Positions 1-8,405 of a stretch of DNA of 64,000 bases are shown piece after piece. Source of the stretch: Pseudobacter ginsenosidimutans (lineage in GTDB: Bacteria; Bacteroidota; Bacteroidia; Chitinophagales; Chitinophagaceae); NCBI RefSeq assembly GCF_007970185.1, contig NZ_CP042431.1, positions 806,001-870,000 of the forward strand, written 5' to 3'. Position 1 is the first letter of the stretch; each line of letters starts with the position of its first letter. The translations under genes and the position numbers were made by a program. The notes under the pieces were generated by a model that saw only the letters and a list, made by a program, of their open reading frames with translations, was not told the DNA's origin and ran no database searches.

Positions 1-205
1 GCACCATGATGGCGCCTGCATACACGATCAGGTTAACGATACCGATGAACTGCGCATTCATCAGGATATAGTGCCCGGAAATAGCAAAGAATGTTGAGAT
101 CAACCACAATACACTGTAAACAGGATTGCGACTGATAACCACCATAATTGCACTACCGAGTGCCAGTACACTGAGAAAATAAAATAAAAAAACTGTTACG
201 CTCAT
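1..205 (-). CDS. nuoJ: NADH-quinone oxidoreductase subunit J (partial)
   Basis: This is the N-terminal 68 residues of NuoJ, a proton-pumping membrane subunit of respiratory complex I. The reading frame starts at the ATG complementary to 203-205 and runs off the window edge. It encodes two hydrophobic segments with NuoJ-like stretches (SRNPVYSVLW, NAQFIGIVNLIVYAGAIMV), which I recognise from the family. It follows nuoI by 16 nt in the same direction, matching the conserved nuoI-nuoJ order. The remaining genes (nuoK-N) would lie beyond position 1. Confidence 0.93.
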   Translation of the reverse strand, partial: MSVTVFLFYFLSVLALGSAIMVVISRNPVYSVLWLISTFFAISGHYILMNAQFIGIVNLIVYAGAIMV

Positions 206-221
206 TGTAGTGTATGGTTAA

Positions 222-779
222 TTAGTTCTCCTTTTCTTTTTGATTGGCACGGTTACCCAGCGCTTTCTTGTATTCCTCCGGTTTGGTAACGGGATCGGGT
301 ATCAGCAGATCCGGTTTGCCATAGATCAGGCCCTTGCGCTGGTAATTGCTGGGAGCAAAGGTTTCGCTGAGATAGATGGCATCTTTCGGGCATGCTTCCT
401 CGCAGAGGCCGCAGAAAATGCAACGCAGCATGTTGATCTCGTACTTGGCTGCGTATTTCTCTTCACGATACAGGTTCTCTTCACCTGGCAGGCGCTCGGC
501 GGCTTCCATGGTGATGGCTTCTGCCGGGCAGGCAACAGCGCAGAGACCGCAGGCAGTGCAGCGTTCACGGCCTTCTTCATCGCGGTTCAATACATGCAGA
601 CCACGAAACACCGGGCTGAACTCACGCTTCTGTTCAGGATAGCTGATGGTTGCTTTCTTCTTGAAGAAGTGCTTCAGCGTGATCATCATGCCCTTGAAGA
701 TCTCCCATACGTAGATCCTTTCCAGAAAGGTCATGGGCCTTCTGTCCACCTGTTTCGCTCTGCTCGTTAATGATTGCAT
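222..779 (-). CDS. nuoI: NADH-quinone oxidoreductase subunit I
   Basis: The protein is a 185-residue ferredoxin-like subunit of complex I. It carries the two 4Fe-4S clusters (N6a, N6b) that pass electrons from the NuoG arm toward NuoB. Two CxxCxxCxxxCP motifs are visible at residues 74-84 and 120-130, separated by about 40 residues as in the family. The N-terminal stretch (WEIFKGMMITLKHFF) matches the amphipathic membrane-docking segment. It sits 13 nt downstream of nuoH in the nuo operon. Length is normal for Bacteroidota. Confidence 0.96.
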   Translation of the reverse strand: MQSLTSRAKQVDRRPMTFLERIYVWEIFKGMMITLKHFFKKKATISYPEQKREFSPVFRGLHVLNRDEEGRERCTACGLCAVACPAEAITMEAAERLPGEENLYREEKYAAKYEINMLRCIFCGLCEEACPKDAIYLSETFAPSNYQRKGLIYGKPDLLIPDPVTKPEEYKKALGNRANQKEKEN

Positions 780-792
780 ATAACTAATGTTA

Positions 793-1863
793 CTATTTTT
801 TGAAATACAATACCACGGCGGCGGTAATGATCATGTTCGCAAGCGCCAAAGGTATCAATCTTTTCCAGCACAGGTGCATGAGCTGGTCATAACGGAACCT
901 CGGGATGGTCCAGCGCACCCACATGAACAGGAAGATGAAGCCGGCTGTTTTCGCAAACAGGCACAATCCCTGTAGTAGTACGGTCCAGTTTTGCCCGATA
1001 CTCTCTGCAAGTTTTGCATCGCTCACAAACGGAATGTCATAACCACCGAAGAAGAGTGTGGCCATGATCACACTGCTGATGAACATATTGATGTATTCTG
1101 CAAAGAGATAGAATCCGAGTTTCATGGAAGAATACTCCTGATGGTAACCGAAGTTCAATTCATTCTCTGCTTCGGGAAGATCGAATGGTGTACGGTTACA
1201 TTCGGCAAATGCACAAACCAGGAAGATAAAGAATCCCAGCGGTTGCCAGAAGACGTTATATACACTGTCTATCTGCTGACCAACGATCGCACTCATTTTG
1301 AGAGAACCAGTTACCAACAGCAGTGCGATCAGGGAGAGCCCCATAGGCAGCTCATAGCTGATCACCTGTGATGCTCCGCGCAGGGCAGCGAGGAGAGAGA
1401 ATTTATTGTTGGATGCCCAACCTCCGATCATGATACCATACACGCCCATACTCACCACACCGAACACGTAGAGGATGCCGATATTGATATCTGTGATCTG
1501 AAGGGGAACAGCTCTTCCAAAGAAATCGAGGGTACCGCCCCAGGGGATCACTGCGGAGGTCATCATAGCAGTGAGCATGGCGAGACAGGGACCGAGAATG
1601 AAGAGCATCCTGTTGGAAGTATTGGGGATGATCTCTTCTTTCATGAACAGCTTCATACCATCAGCGAGAGGCTGGAACAGACCGAGTGGACCCGCTCTGT
1701 TAGGACCGATACGGTCCTGGATGAACGCCGCCACTTTACGTTCAGCCCATGTTTCGTACATGGCGATAACAAGTGATACGGATATAATGCCGATGATCAA
1801 CACCAACTTTTCAATGAGGAAAAACCAATCGAATGCTAACAATGTAATCTGCATTATATTCAA
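793..1863 (-). CDS. nuoH: NADH-quinone oxidoreductase subunit H
   Basis: NuoH is the membrane subunit of complex I that forms the quinone-binding chamber with NuoB and NuoD. The 356-residue protein has about eight hydrophobic segments. It shows family signatures: WAERKVAAFIQDRIGPNRAGP near residue 40 and FAECNRTPFDLPEAENELN near residue 220, whose acidic residues line the quinone channel. Its stop is directly followed by the upstream gene: nuoG ends at 1864, so the two genes abut without spacer. This suggests translational coupling. Confidence 0.96.
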   Translation of the reverse strand: MNIMQITLLAFDWFFLIEKLVLIIGIISVSLVIAMYETWAERKVAAFIQDRIGPNRAGPLGLFQPLADGMKLFMKEEIIPNTSNRMLFILGPCLAMLTAMMTSAVIPWGGTLDFFGRAVPLQITDINIGILYVFGVVSMGVYGIMIGGWASNNKFSLLAALRGASQVISYELPMGLSLIALLLVTGSLKMSAIVGQQIDSVYNVFWQPLGFFIFLVCAFAECNRTPFDLPEAENELNFGYHQEYSSMKLGFYLFAEYINMFISSVIMATLFFGGYDIPFVSDAKLAESIGQNWTVLLQGLCLFAKTAGFIFLFMWVRWTIPRFRYDQLMHLCWKRLIPLALANMIITAAVVLYFKK

Positions 1864-2952
1864 TTATGATTGCTTGGGAAAATCTGTGCTATGTGCAGGC
1901 CCGGGCAATGCACTCAGGTCTACATCGGGTCTGTTCACTTCGCTCACAGAGTGAATGTCCATCAGCAATCTTGGCTGACGGCCACCCATTACTTCCGGCA
2001 TGGTTTCTTTTGGCATCTCCAGGTGTTGATAATGTCCCTGTGAGATCACGCTCTGACGGCTCACAGCTGTTGGTCCTTCAATGATCCAGTCGGAGGTTTT
2101 CTTTTTCTCGAAACGGCATTCGTTACAGATCCAGTCTTCCACTTCACCCCACTGGTCTTTACGTGCAGTAACGCGGAATACTTCTTCGCCGCGGTACCAG
2201 AGGGTTACTTTTCCTTTACACTTTGTGCATTCGCAATGCGCATCAACCGGTTTCAGGAACCATACGCGGTTCTTGAAGCGGAATGTTTTATCGGTGAGGG
2301 CGCCAACGGGGCAAACATCGATCACGTTACCGATGAAGTCGTTGTCCAGTGATTTCTCGATATAGGTAGCGATCTCTGCATGGTCTCCCCTGTCGAGAAT
2401 ACCGTGCACGCGCTTGTTGGTGAGTTGATCTGCCGTGAACACGCAGCGGTAGCAGAGGATGCAGCGCGTCATGTGCAGCTGGATATAAGGGCCGAGATCA
2501 TGTTTCTTGAAAGTACGGCGGTTGAATTCGTAACGTGTACCTTCTTTACCATGATCATAGCTGAGATCCTGCAGGTGACATTCACCGGCCTGATCGCAGA
2601 TAGGGCAATCCAGCGGGTGATTGATCAGCAGGAATTCCACTACGCCGTTGCGGGCGTCGATCACGCGTTCGCTGGTGATATTCTTTACCACCATTCCATC
2701 CATTACATTGGTACGGCAACTGGCCACCAGTTTGGGCATGGGGCGTGGATCTGCAGTAGAACCTGCTGCTACTTCCACCAGGCAGGTACGGCATTTACCA
2801 CCACTGCCCTTGAGTTTGGAATAATAGCACATGGCAGGTGGAGCAACATCACCTCCGATCATGCGCGCAGCATTCAGGATGCTGGTGCCCGGCTCCACTT
2901 CAATGGTGATATTATCTATCGTAACCTTAAATAATTTCTTTTCCTCGGCCAT
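1864..2952 (-). CDS. nuoG: NADH-quinone oxidoreductase subunit G, short form
   Basis: NuoG is the peripheral-arm subunit carrying 2Fe-2S and 4Fe-4S clusters. Within 362 residues I see the N-terminal 2Fe-2S ferredoxin domain (cysteines around residues 42-60, KGSGGKCRTCLVEV), the His-Cys cluster region (CPICDQAGECHLQDLSYDHG), a CILCYRCV motif and a Cys-rich segment (CECTKCKG, CNECRF) near residue 240-275. The large molybdopterin-oxidoreductase-like domain of the roughly 900-residue proteobacterial NuoG is absent. Short NuoG proteins are, to my knowledge, normal in this lineage, so I read this as a lineage form and not a truncation. Confidence 0.93.
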   Translation of the reverse strand: MAEEKKLFKVTIDNITIEVEPGTSILNAARMIGGDVAPPAMCYYSKLKGSGGKCRTCLVEVAAGSTADPRPMPKLVASCRTNVMDGMVVKNITSERVIDARNGVVEFLLINHPLDCPICDQAGECHLQDLSYDHGKEGTRYEFNRRTFKKHDLGPYIQLHMTRCILCYRCVFTADQLTNKRVHGILDRGDHAEIATYIEKSLDNDFIGNVIDVCPVGALTDKTFRFKNRVWFLKPVDAHCECTKCKGKVTLWYRGEEVFRVTARKDQWGEVEDWICNECRFEKKKTSDWIIEGPTAVSRQSVISQGHYQHLEMPKETMPEVMGGRQPRLLMDIHSVSEVNRPDVDLSALPGPAHSTDFPKQS

Positions 2953-2965
2953 ATATATTGGTTTC

Positions 2966-2996
2966 GGTTAGGGCAGATAGTTAGTCTGCCTTAACC
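2966..2996. other. Intercistronic hairpin between nuoF and nuoG
   Basis: Two 12-base arms (2966-2977 and 2985-2996) are complementary except at one position, around a 7-base loop. The hairpin fills most of the 47-base gap between the nuoF end and the nuoG start. There is no T-run on the operon strand, so termination is unlikely. RNA processing or stabilisation between cistrons is a possible role (inference). Confidence 0.5.
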
Positions 2997-2999
2997 AGT

Positions 3000-4358
3000 T
3001 TACGCTGTTACTGGTACGGGCAGTGGATCTGCATAATGAGCCAGACCGAAATTCCTGTGCTGGCTTTCTACAGGGTTCTTCACATGCCATTCAAATTCAT
3101 CGCGGAAGTGGCGGATGGCTGCGGCAACAGGCCATGCAGCGGCATCACCGAGCGGGCAGATGGTATTGCCTTCGATCTTGCGCTGGATATCCCAGAGCAG
3201 ATCGATATCGCTCATCTTTCCTTTTCCGGTTTCGATATTCTTCAGGATCTTTTCCATCCAGCCTGTTCCTTCACGGCAGGGGGAACATTGTCCGCAGCTT
3301 TCGTGACGGTAGAAGCGCGCGAGTGTGAGGGTGTTGCGCACCACGCATTGGTCTTCGTCCAGTACAATGAAACCACCGGAGCCCATCATGGAGCCGGTTG
3401 CAAAGCCGCCATCAGCAAGGCTTTCATAGTTCATCATACGTTGCTCGCCTTTTGCTGTTTTCAGCAGGAGGTTGGCAGGAAGGATGGGAACGGAAGAACC
3501 TCCGGGGATACAGGCTTTGAGCCTTTTTCCGTTGGGGATGCCTCCGCAGTATTCGTCGCTGTAAATGAATTCTTCAACAGAGATGGTCATATCGATCTCA
3601 TATACGCCGGGCTTGTTGATATTGCCGCAGGCTGAGATCAGTTTGGTACCGGTGCTCTTTCCTACTCCGATCTTTGCATACTCTTCGCCACCGATCCGGA
3701 TGATGGGAACAACTGCTGCCAATGTTTCCACGTTGTTCACCACGGTTGGACAATCCCAAACACCTTTAACCGCCGGGAAGGGAGGTTTGATACGGGGGTT
3801 GCCACGTTTTCCTTCGAGAGATTCGATGAGGGCGGTTTCTTCGCCGCAGATATAAGCGCCGGCGCCGCGTTGTACATAGATCTGGCAGTTGAAGCCCGAT
3901 CCTAAGATATTCTTACCGAGGAATCCGGCCTTATTGGCTTCGGCGATGGCCTCTTCGAGGATATCGACGATCCAGGCGTATTCACCACGGATATAGATAT
4001 ACGTTCTTTCAGAACCTAACGCATAAGAAGCAACGATGAGACCTTCGATGAGCAGGTGAGGAATGAACTCCATCAGGTATCGGTCCTTGAAAGTACCGGG
4101 CTCTGATTCGTCGGCATTGCATACGAGGTAGCGGGGTACACCTTCGGGTTTGGCGAGGAAGCTCCATTTCATTCCGGCAGGGAAACCTGCACCACCACGG
4201 CCGCGGAGGCCGCTTTTCTTCACTTCTTCCGTTACCTGGTCCGGAGACATTGTCTTCAGTGCTTTTTCAACACTGGCGTAGCCACCTTCGCGACGGTATA
4301 CTTCGTAGGTACGAATGCCTTCGACCTGCGCTTTTTCTAATAATAACTTGCGTCCCAT
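3000..4358 (-). CDS. nuoF: NADH-quinone oxidoreductase subunit F
   Basis: NuoF oxidises NADH with FMN and passes electrons to a 4Fe-4S cluster (N3). The 452-residue protein shows the glycine-rich nucleotide-binding motif GLRGRGGAGFPAGMKW near residue 50, a second one (RGAGAYICGEETALIESLEG) near residue 165 and the cluster motif CGQCSPCREGTGW near residue 355. Length and order are typical. In most nuo operons it directly follows nuoE; here a lipoprotein gene and a hairpin lie between them. Confidence 0.97.
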   Translation of the reverse strand: MGRKLLLEKAQVEGIRTYEVYRREGGYASVEKALKTMSPDQVTEEVKKSGLRGRGGAGFPAGMKWSFLAKPEGVPRYLVCNADESEPGTFKDRYLMEFIPHLLIEGLIVASYALGSERTYIYIRGEYAWIVDILEEAIAEANKAGFLGKNILGSGFNCQIYVQRGAGAYICGEETALIESLEGKRGNPRIKPPFPAVKGVWDCPTVVNNVETLAAVVPIIRIGGEEYAKIGVGKSTGTKLISACGNINKPGVYEIDMTISVEEFIYSDEYCGGIPNGKRLKACIPGGSSVPILPANLLLKTAKGEQRMMNYESLADGGFATGSMMGSGGFIVLDEDQCVVRNTLTLARFYRHESCGQCSPCREGTGWMEKILKNIETGKGKMSDIDLLWDIQRKIEGNTICPLGDAAAWPVAAAIRHFRDEFEWHVKNPVESQHRNFGLAHYADPLPVPVTA

Positions 4359-4374
4359 CAGATTCTAAGATATT

Positions 4375-4412
4375 AGTCAGCCGGATCAATGTGGATACTG
4401 ATCCAGCTGACT
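4375..4412 (-). other. Intercistronic hairpin upstream of nuoF
   Basis: Arms 4375-4388 and 4399-4412 form a 14-base-pair stem with a 10-base loop. The single imperfection is a G-U pair when read on the minus strand but a C-A mismatch on the plus strand, so the minus (operon) strand is the one that folds. No T-run follows. It lies between the inserted lipoprotein gene and nuoF and could limit or protect the downstream message (inference). Confidence 0.55.
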
Positions 4413-4419
4413 GTGATAA

Positions 4420-4887
4420 CTATTTTTTCGTCATGATGTACTTGTCGGCCAGTGTACCTGTGATCTCCTTTCCTTCCTGGTCAAGGAGCCAGAGTTTGTT
4501 CTCGCCGGCTTTGTACTGCACTCTGCGGTCCTGTAATTCCTTATCGAACTGCAGCGTGATGGTATTCTTGTGCACCACCCATTTTCCTTTTGAGTTGAAT
4601 GCCGCCGGCGATTTTTTGCCGAGGTATTCCTCTTTGAGGGTAAAGAGTGAGTCTTTGTTCAGATTCAACGTGGTTTTGATCCCTTCGCAATCGGCGCAAG
4701 GCAGTGTTCCCTCATATTCACCTGCCAGATCGAGCGAGTTGGCTGCGTTGTGCATATCAACCGGCTGACTAACGGCGGAAGTATCTGCTGCATTGTCCGC
4801 GGTAGCTGTTTCCTGTTTACCCGGATCATTACAGGCTGCGATACTGAGAGAGGCTGCAATGGCCATCATAACAAGCGTTCTGTTCAT
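4420..4887 (-). CDS. NlpE-like lipoprotein inside the nuo operon
   Basis: The product is a 155-residue predicted lipoprotein resembling the N-terminal domain of NlpE (copper resistance/envelope stress). I chose the ATG at 4885-4887 because it begins a lipoprotein signal peptide ending in SIAAC, with the lipid-carrying Cys near residue 18. The longer upstream reading frame would run into nuoE. The domain shows EYEGTLPCADCEGIKTTL near residue 58; the CxxC is the NlpE hallmark. A Thr/Ala/Asp linker precedes it. It sits between nuoE (22 nt) and nuoF (61 nt) in the same direction. Its link to complex I is unknown. NlpE-like folds are common in Bacteroidota, so a copper role is only a guess. Confidence 0.8.
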   Translation of the reverse strand: MNRTLVMMAIAASLSIAACNDPGKQETATADNAADTSAVSQPVDMHNAANSLDLAGEYEGTLPCADCEGIKTTLNLNKDSLFTLKEEYLGKKSPAAFNSKGKWVVHKNTITLQFDKELQDRRVQYKAGENKLWLLDQEGKEITGTLADKYIMTKK

Positions 4888-4909
4888 ATAACCAGGTTTT
4901 GGTGACAGA

Positions 4910-5404
4910 TCAGTTCGCTGCCTTCGCCCGCAGTTCCGCGATGATATCATCCACTTTTTGTTTGGTGAGATGTTCGCGGTAATGCTTTCCTAACTGCATC
5001 ATGGGCGCATAGCCACATGCACCAAGACATTCAACTGTCTTGAGTGTAAAGAGACCGTCGGTAGTGGTTTCACCCACACCGATCCCCAGAGTCGATTTGA
5101 TATAATCGATGATGTCGTCACTTCCCTTCACCATGCATGGCCCTGTCTGGCAGACTTCGAAAACGTAACGGCCTACGGGTTTAAGGTTGTACATGGAGTA
5201 GAAAGTGGCTACTTCGTATACTTCGATGGGTTCGAGTTTCAGGAGAGATGCTACATAGTCCATGGCCTCTGCACTGAGCCATCCTCCGAAAGTTTCCTGT
5301 GCCAGGTGTAACACCGGGATCAGGGCGCTTTTTTGTTTACCGTCCGGATAGCGTGCAACGATCTCCTGCACCTTGTTTAACTGTTCATCTGAAAACTGTA
5401 CCAT
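4910..5404 (-). CDS. nuoE: NADH-quinone oxidoreductase subunit E
   Basis: NuoE is a thioredoxin-fold subunit carrying the 2Fe-2S cluster N1a beside NuoF. The 164-residue protein has the four cysteine ligands in two pairs, CQTGPC near residue 85-90 and CLGACGYAP near residue 126-130. The helical N-terminal region contains YPDGKQKSALIPVLHLAQE, typical of the family. It starts 14 nt after nuoD in the operon. Confidence 0.96.
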   Translation of the reverse strand: MVQFSDEQLNKVQEIVARYPDGKQKSALIPVLHLAQETFGGWLSAEAMDYVASLLKLEPIEVYEVATFYSMYNLKPVGRYVFEVCQTGPCMVKGSDDIIDYIKSTLGIGVGETTTDGLFTLKTVECLGACGYAPMMQLGKHYREHLTKQKVDDIIAELRAKAAN

Positions 5405-5418
5405 AAGAATTCTAAAGT

Positions 5419-6654
5419 TTATGCGTCCATCTCACCTGCGATCAGGTTGAGAGAACTCAATACAATGATGGCGTCGCTGAGCATAGCACCTTTGGTGATC
5501 TCTTCAAAAGCCTGGTAATAGATAAAGCAGGGTCTGCGGAAATGCAGTCTGTACGGCGTTCTGCCGCCATCGCTGATCAGGTAGTAACCCAATTCACCGT
5601 TGCCACCTTCTACAGGAAGGTACAGTTCACCCTTAGGGATATCTACTTCACCCATCACGATCTTGAAGTGCCAGATCAGGGCTTCCATCTTCGTATATAC
5701 ATCGCCTTTAGGAGGCAGATAATATTCGGGAGCATCAGCATGGTACACATCATGTTCAGTGCCTTTGAAAGATTGTACTTTCTTATAGGCCTGTTCGATG
5801 ATGCGCAGTGATTGCCACATTTCCTGGTTGCGGACGAGGAAGCGGTCGTAGCAGTCTCCGGTAGTACCAACGGGGATGTCGAACTCAAAATCTTCGTAAC
5901 TGCTGTATGGGGTATGAACGCGCACATCGTAGTCTACACCGGCGGCACGGAGATTGGGGCCGGTGAAGCCGTAGTTCAGGGCTCTTTCAGCACTGATGGG
6001 GCCTGCGCCGATGAGGCGTTCCATGAAGATGCGGTTGCGTGTGAAAAGGTTCTCGAATTCCTTCAGCACTTTCGGATATTCTGCCAGGAATTTTTCGAGC
6101 TTTTCAAAAGCGGCCGGCGTGAAGTCTCTTTCGAAACCGCCGATACGGCCCATATTGGTGGTGAGGCGTGATCCGCAGATCTCTTCATAGATCTCATAGA
6201 TCAGCTCACGGTATTGCATAACGTAGAGAAAGCCTGTGAATGCTCCGGTATCCACCCCTACGATGGAATTACAGATCAGGTGATCTGAGATCCTCGCCAG
6301 CTCCATCACGATCACGCGCAGGTAGTCTACACGTTTAGGCGTTTTCACTCCCAGCAATTTCTCGCAGGTAAGGTGCCAGCCCATATTGTTGATGGGTGAT
6401 GAGCAATAATTGAGGCGATCTGTGAGGGTGGTGATCTGGTAGAGCGGTCTTCTTTCTGCAAGCTTTTCAAATGCGCGGTGGATATAGCCTACAGTAGATT
6501 CGGAAGAGAGAATGCGCTCTCCGTCGAGTTCCAGGATATTTTGGAATACGCCGTGTGTTGCGGGGTGTGTGGGACCGAGATTGAGCGTGGTGGTCGTTTT
6601 CTCGATGGACCCTTCCGGCAACCGGATATTCTTATGATGTATTACGTCAGACAT
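5419..6654 (-). CDS. nuoD: NADH-quinone oxidoreductase subunit D
   Basis: NuoD (49 kDa subunit) forms the quinone reduction site with NuoB. The 411-residue sequence opens with the quinone-site signature LNLGPTHPATHGVFQ near residue 26. It also contains RLNYCSSPINNMGW, RIGGFERDF and the C-terminal SSLNLIAGEMDA, all family features. Length is typical. A 70-nt gap with a small hairpin separates it from nuoC. Confidence 0.97.
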   Translation of the reverse strand: MSDVIHHKNIRLPEGSIEKTTTTLNLGPTHPATHGVFQNILELDGERILSSESTVGYIHRAFEKLAERRPLYQITTLTDRLNYCSSPINNMGWHLTCEKLLGVKTPKRVDYLRVIVMELARISDHLICNSIVGVDTGAFTGFLYVMQYRELIYEIYEEICGSRLTTNMGRIGGFERDFTPAAFEKLEKFLAEYPKVLKEFENLFTRNRIFMERLIGAGPISAERALNYGFTGPNLRAAGVDYDVRVHTPYSSYEDFEFDIPVGTTGDCYDRFLVRNQEMWQSLRIIEQAYKKVQSFKGTEHDVYHADAPEYYLPPKGDVYTKMEALIWHFKIVMGEVDIPKGELYLPVEGGNGELGYYLISDGGRTPYRLHFRRPCFIYYQAFEEITKGAMLSDAIIVLSSLNLIAGEMDA

Positions 6655-6665
6655 ATATTAATGTC

Positions 6666-6686
6666 AGCCCAGGGGGCTAGTTTTTT
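6666..6686 (+). other. Small hairpin plus T-run, antisense to the nuo operon
   Basis: A 5-bp GC-rich stem (6666-6670 with 6674-6678) is followed by six T residues at 6681-6686 on the plus strand. It resembles a weak intrinsic terminator facing the nuo message, between nuoD and nuoC. The stem is short, so chance is possible. Confidence 0.3.
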
Positions 6687-6724
6687 CTATTTTCAATTTC
6701 TGTGAACGCGGTTAATCGCAAGCG

Positions 6725-7237
6725 TTAGTAGCTCTTGCCACGGCCGAACATATCGTCGTCCTTGTCGATCCTGGTCTGATCTTCCAGCGGGAATTCTTTC
6801 CGCATGGGGAAGTAGTCCATTTCATCCACGTTCAGAATTCGTTTCAGGTTAGGGTGGCCTACGAAGTTCACACCAAAGAAATCGTAGGTTTCTCTCTCCA
6901 TCCAGTTGGCGGCGGCATACAGTGCGGTAGCGCTGAATACATCCGGGGAGGAGATGTTCGTATACACTTTAAAGCGGATACGCACATTGGCCTGCAGGTT
7001 GTGAAGGTGGTAAACCACAGCCAGTTCCCTGCCCGTATTATCGGGGTAATGCACGGCTTGCAGATCAGTCAGAAAACGGAACTGCAATCCCTCATCATCA
7101 TAAAGGAATTGCAATACTTTCAGGTTGATCTCTTTCGGCGCTTCGAAGGTGAGCATCCCGAACGGTTCTTCGAAGTTGGTAACCTGTTCGCCGAATTTCT
7201 CTGTGAGCCGTTGCTTGATATAGTCGTTGTTCAACAT
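6725..7237 (-). CDS. nuoC: NADH-quinone oxidoreductase subunit C
   Basis: NuoC (30 kDa subunit) is a peripheral-arm structural subunit packing against NuoD. The 170-residue protein contains the family signature WMERETYDFFGVNFVGHPNL near residue 120 and the end motif FPLEDQTR. It is encoded separately from NuoD, unlike the NuoCD fusion of enterobacteria. It starts 2 nt after the nuoB stop, implying coupled translation. Confidence 0.95.
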   Translation of the reverse strand: MLNNDYIKQRLTEKFGEQVTNFEEPFGMLTFEAPKEINLKVLQFLYDDEGLQFRFLTDLQAVHYPDNTGRELAVVYHLHNLQANVRIRFKVYTNISSPDVFSATALYAAANWMERETYDFFGVNFVGHPNLKRILNVDEMDYFPMRKEFPLEDQTRIDKDDDMFGRGKSY

Positions 7238-7239
7238 GC

Positions 7240-7815
7240 TTATTGGATTCCGTAGCTTGCCATTAATTCTTGATAACGTGCTCCATTTCTTCTTCTCAGG
7301 CTTTCATTACCTACCAGGTCCTGGATGCGCATGAAGCCATCGATCACCGCTTCTGGTCTGGGAGGGCAACCAGGAACGTAAACGTCTACGGGGATGATCT
7401 GATCGATACCCTGAAGTACGCTGTAAGTATCGAAGATACCGCCGCTGGAAGCGCATGCGCCCATGGCGAGTACCCAACGGGGCTCAGCCAGCTGGAGATA
7501 CACCTGTTTAACAACAGGCGCCATCTTTTTGGCGATAGTGCCCATCACCATCATCAGGTCGCACTGGCGGGGAGAGAAACCTACTCTTTCAGCGCCGAAA
7601 CGGGCGAGATCATAGTGGGCTCCCATGGTAGCCATGAATTCGATTCCACAACAGGAAGTAGCGAAAGGCATGGGCCAGAGGGAATTTTTGCGGCCGAGAC
7701 CAACCACTTTGTCGAGATTGGTGGTGAAGAAGCCATCACCCTGGTAACCTTCGGGTGCGTCAACCAGCTTTATATCAGTCTGGCCGTAGATATTATATTG
7801 AACGGGACGTGCCAT
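7240..7815 (-). CDS. nuoB: NADH-quinone oxidoreductase subunit B
   Basis: NuoB carries cluster N2, the last 4Fe-4S centre before quinone. The 191-residue protein shows the tandem cysteines of [15 protein letters not shown] near residue 49-62, further ligands in MGACASSGG near residue 118 and the motif [11 protein letters not shown] near residue 147. These are the expected four ligand positions. It follows nuoA with a 48-nt gap. Confidence 0.97.
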   Translation of the reverse strand: MARPVQYNIYGQTDIKLVDAPEGYQGDGFFTTNLDKVVGLGRKNSLWPMPFATSCCGIEFMATMGAHYDLARFGAERVGFSPRQCDLMMVMGTIAKKMAPVVKQVYLQLAEPRWVLAMGACASSGGIFDTYSVLQGIDQIIPVDVYVPGCPPRPEAVIDGFMRIQDLVGNESLRRRNGARYQELMASYGIQ

Positions 7816-7863
7816 AAAATCGGATTTAATACTTTTTTACTGTTTATTTCTTTTCACAGGCAG

Positions 7864-8271
7864 TTACTCTTCCCATTTGATCGCTCCTTTCTTGAGGATA
7901 TAGGTGAATCCGCAAAGGAAGAAGCCAACAAACATCAATACAGCAAAGAAGCCGTTCCATCCCAGCTCTCTGAAGTTAACAGCATAGGGATAGAAAAAGA
8001 TCACTTCCACATCAAACAATACAAAAAGGATGGCTACCAGGAAGTATTTGATGGCCATCGGATGCCTTGCATCACCGTGACTGGCGATACCACTGGCAAA
8101 GTTCTCTAATTTATCTGATGTCTTGCGTTTAGGGCCTAACAAATGTGAACCCGCCATCATGACTATGATAATTCCTATAGCTACGAGGAGTTGAAGACCT
8201 ACGGGAAAAAACCAGAAGGCATTGTCAGGATTTTGGGCAACGGCGGAGGCTTGCAACAGGTACATGTTCAT
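7864..8271 (-). CDS. nuoA: NADH-quinone oxidoreductase subunit A
   Basis: NuoA is a small membrane subunit of complex I and the first gene of the operon. The 135-residue protein has three hydrophobic segments (near residues 20-40, 75-95 and 105-127). It keeps the conserved loop KRKTSDKLENFASGI and the acidic FVLFDVEVIFFYPYAV motif in the second segment. A good Bacteroidota promoter lies 20 nt upstream of its ATG. Confidence 0.95.
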   Translation of the reverse strand: MNMYLLQASAVAQNPDNAFWFFPVGLQLLVAIGIIIVMMAGSHLLGPKRKTSDKLENFASGIASHGDARHPMAIKYFLVAILFVLFDVEVIFFYPYAVNFRELGWNGFFAVLMFVGFFLCGFTYILKKGAIKWEE

Positions 8272-8290
8272 AACCCGTTTAGTTTATCGG

Positions 8291-8321
8291 CAAAAATAAG
8301 GTAGCATGTAACAAAAACCAA
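8291..8321 (-). promoter_or_regulatory. Promoter of the nuo operon
   Basis: On the minus strand a TTG (complement of 8319-8321) is followed after 20 bases by TATTTTTG (complement of 8291-8298). This fits the Bacteroidota primary-sigma pattern TTG-N19-TAnnTTTG. Transcription would start about 8285, giving a leader of roughly 14 nt before nuoA. Confidence 0.65.
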
Positions 8322-8339
8322 TTTCAAGTCAAAAAACTG

Positions 8340-8374
8340 TAAAATAAAATCCCTGCAGAAGACTGCAGGGATTT
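8340..8374 (-). terminator. Intrinsic terminator of the TPR-protein operon
   Basis: Arms 8347-8358 and 8363-8374 form a perfect 12-bp stem with a 4-base loop. A T-rich run follows on the minus strand (complement of 8340-8350). It lies 32 nt after the TPR gene and just upstream of the nuo promoter, separating the two operons. Confidence 0.8.
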
Positions 8375-8405
8375 GGTTGAAAATGAATTCTATGTTAAGC
8401 TGTGG

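Noticed and set aside
1864-2952. NuoG as a truncated pseudogene because it is 362 residues.
   Set aside because: All cluster motifs are present, the operon is intact around it, and short NuoG is expected in this lineage.
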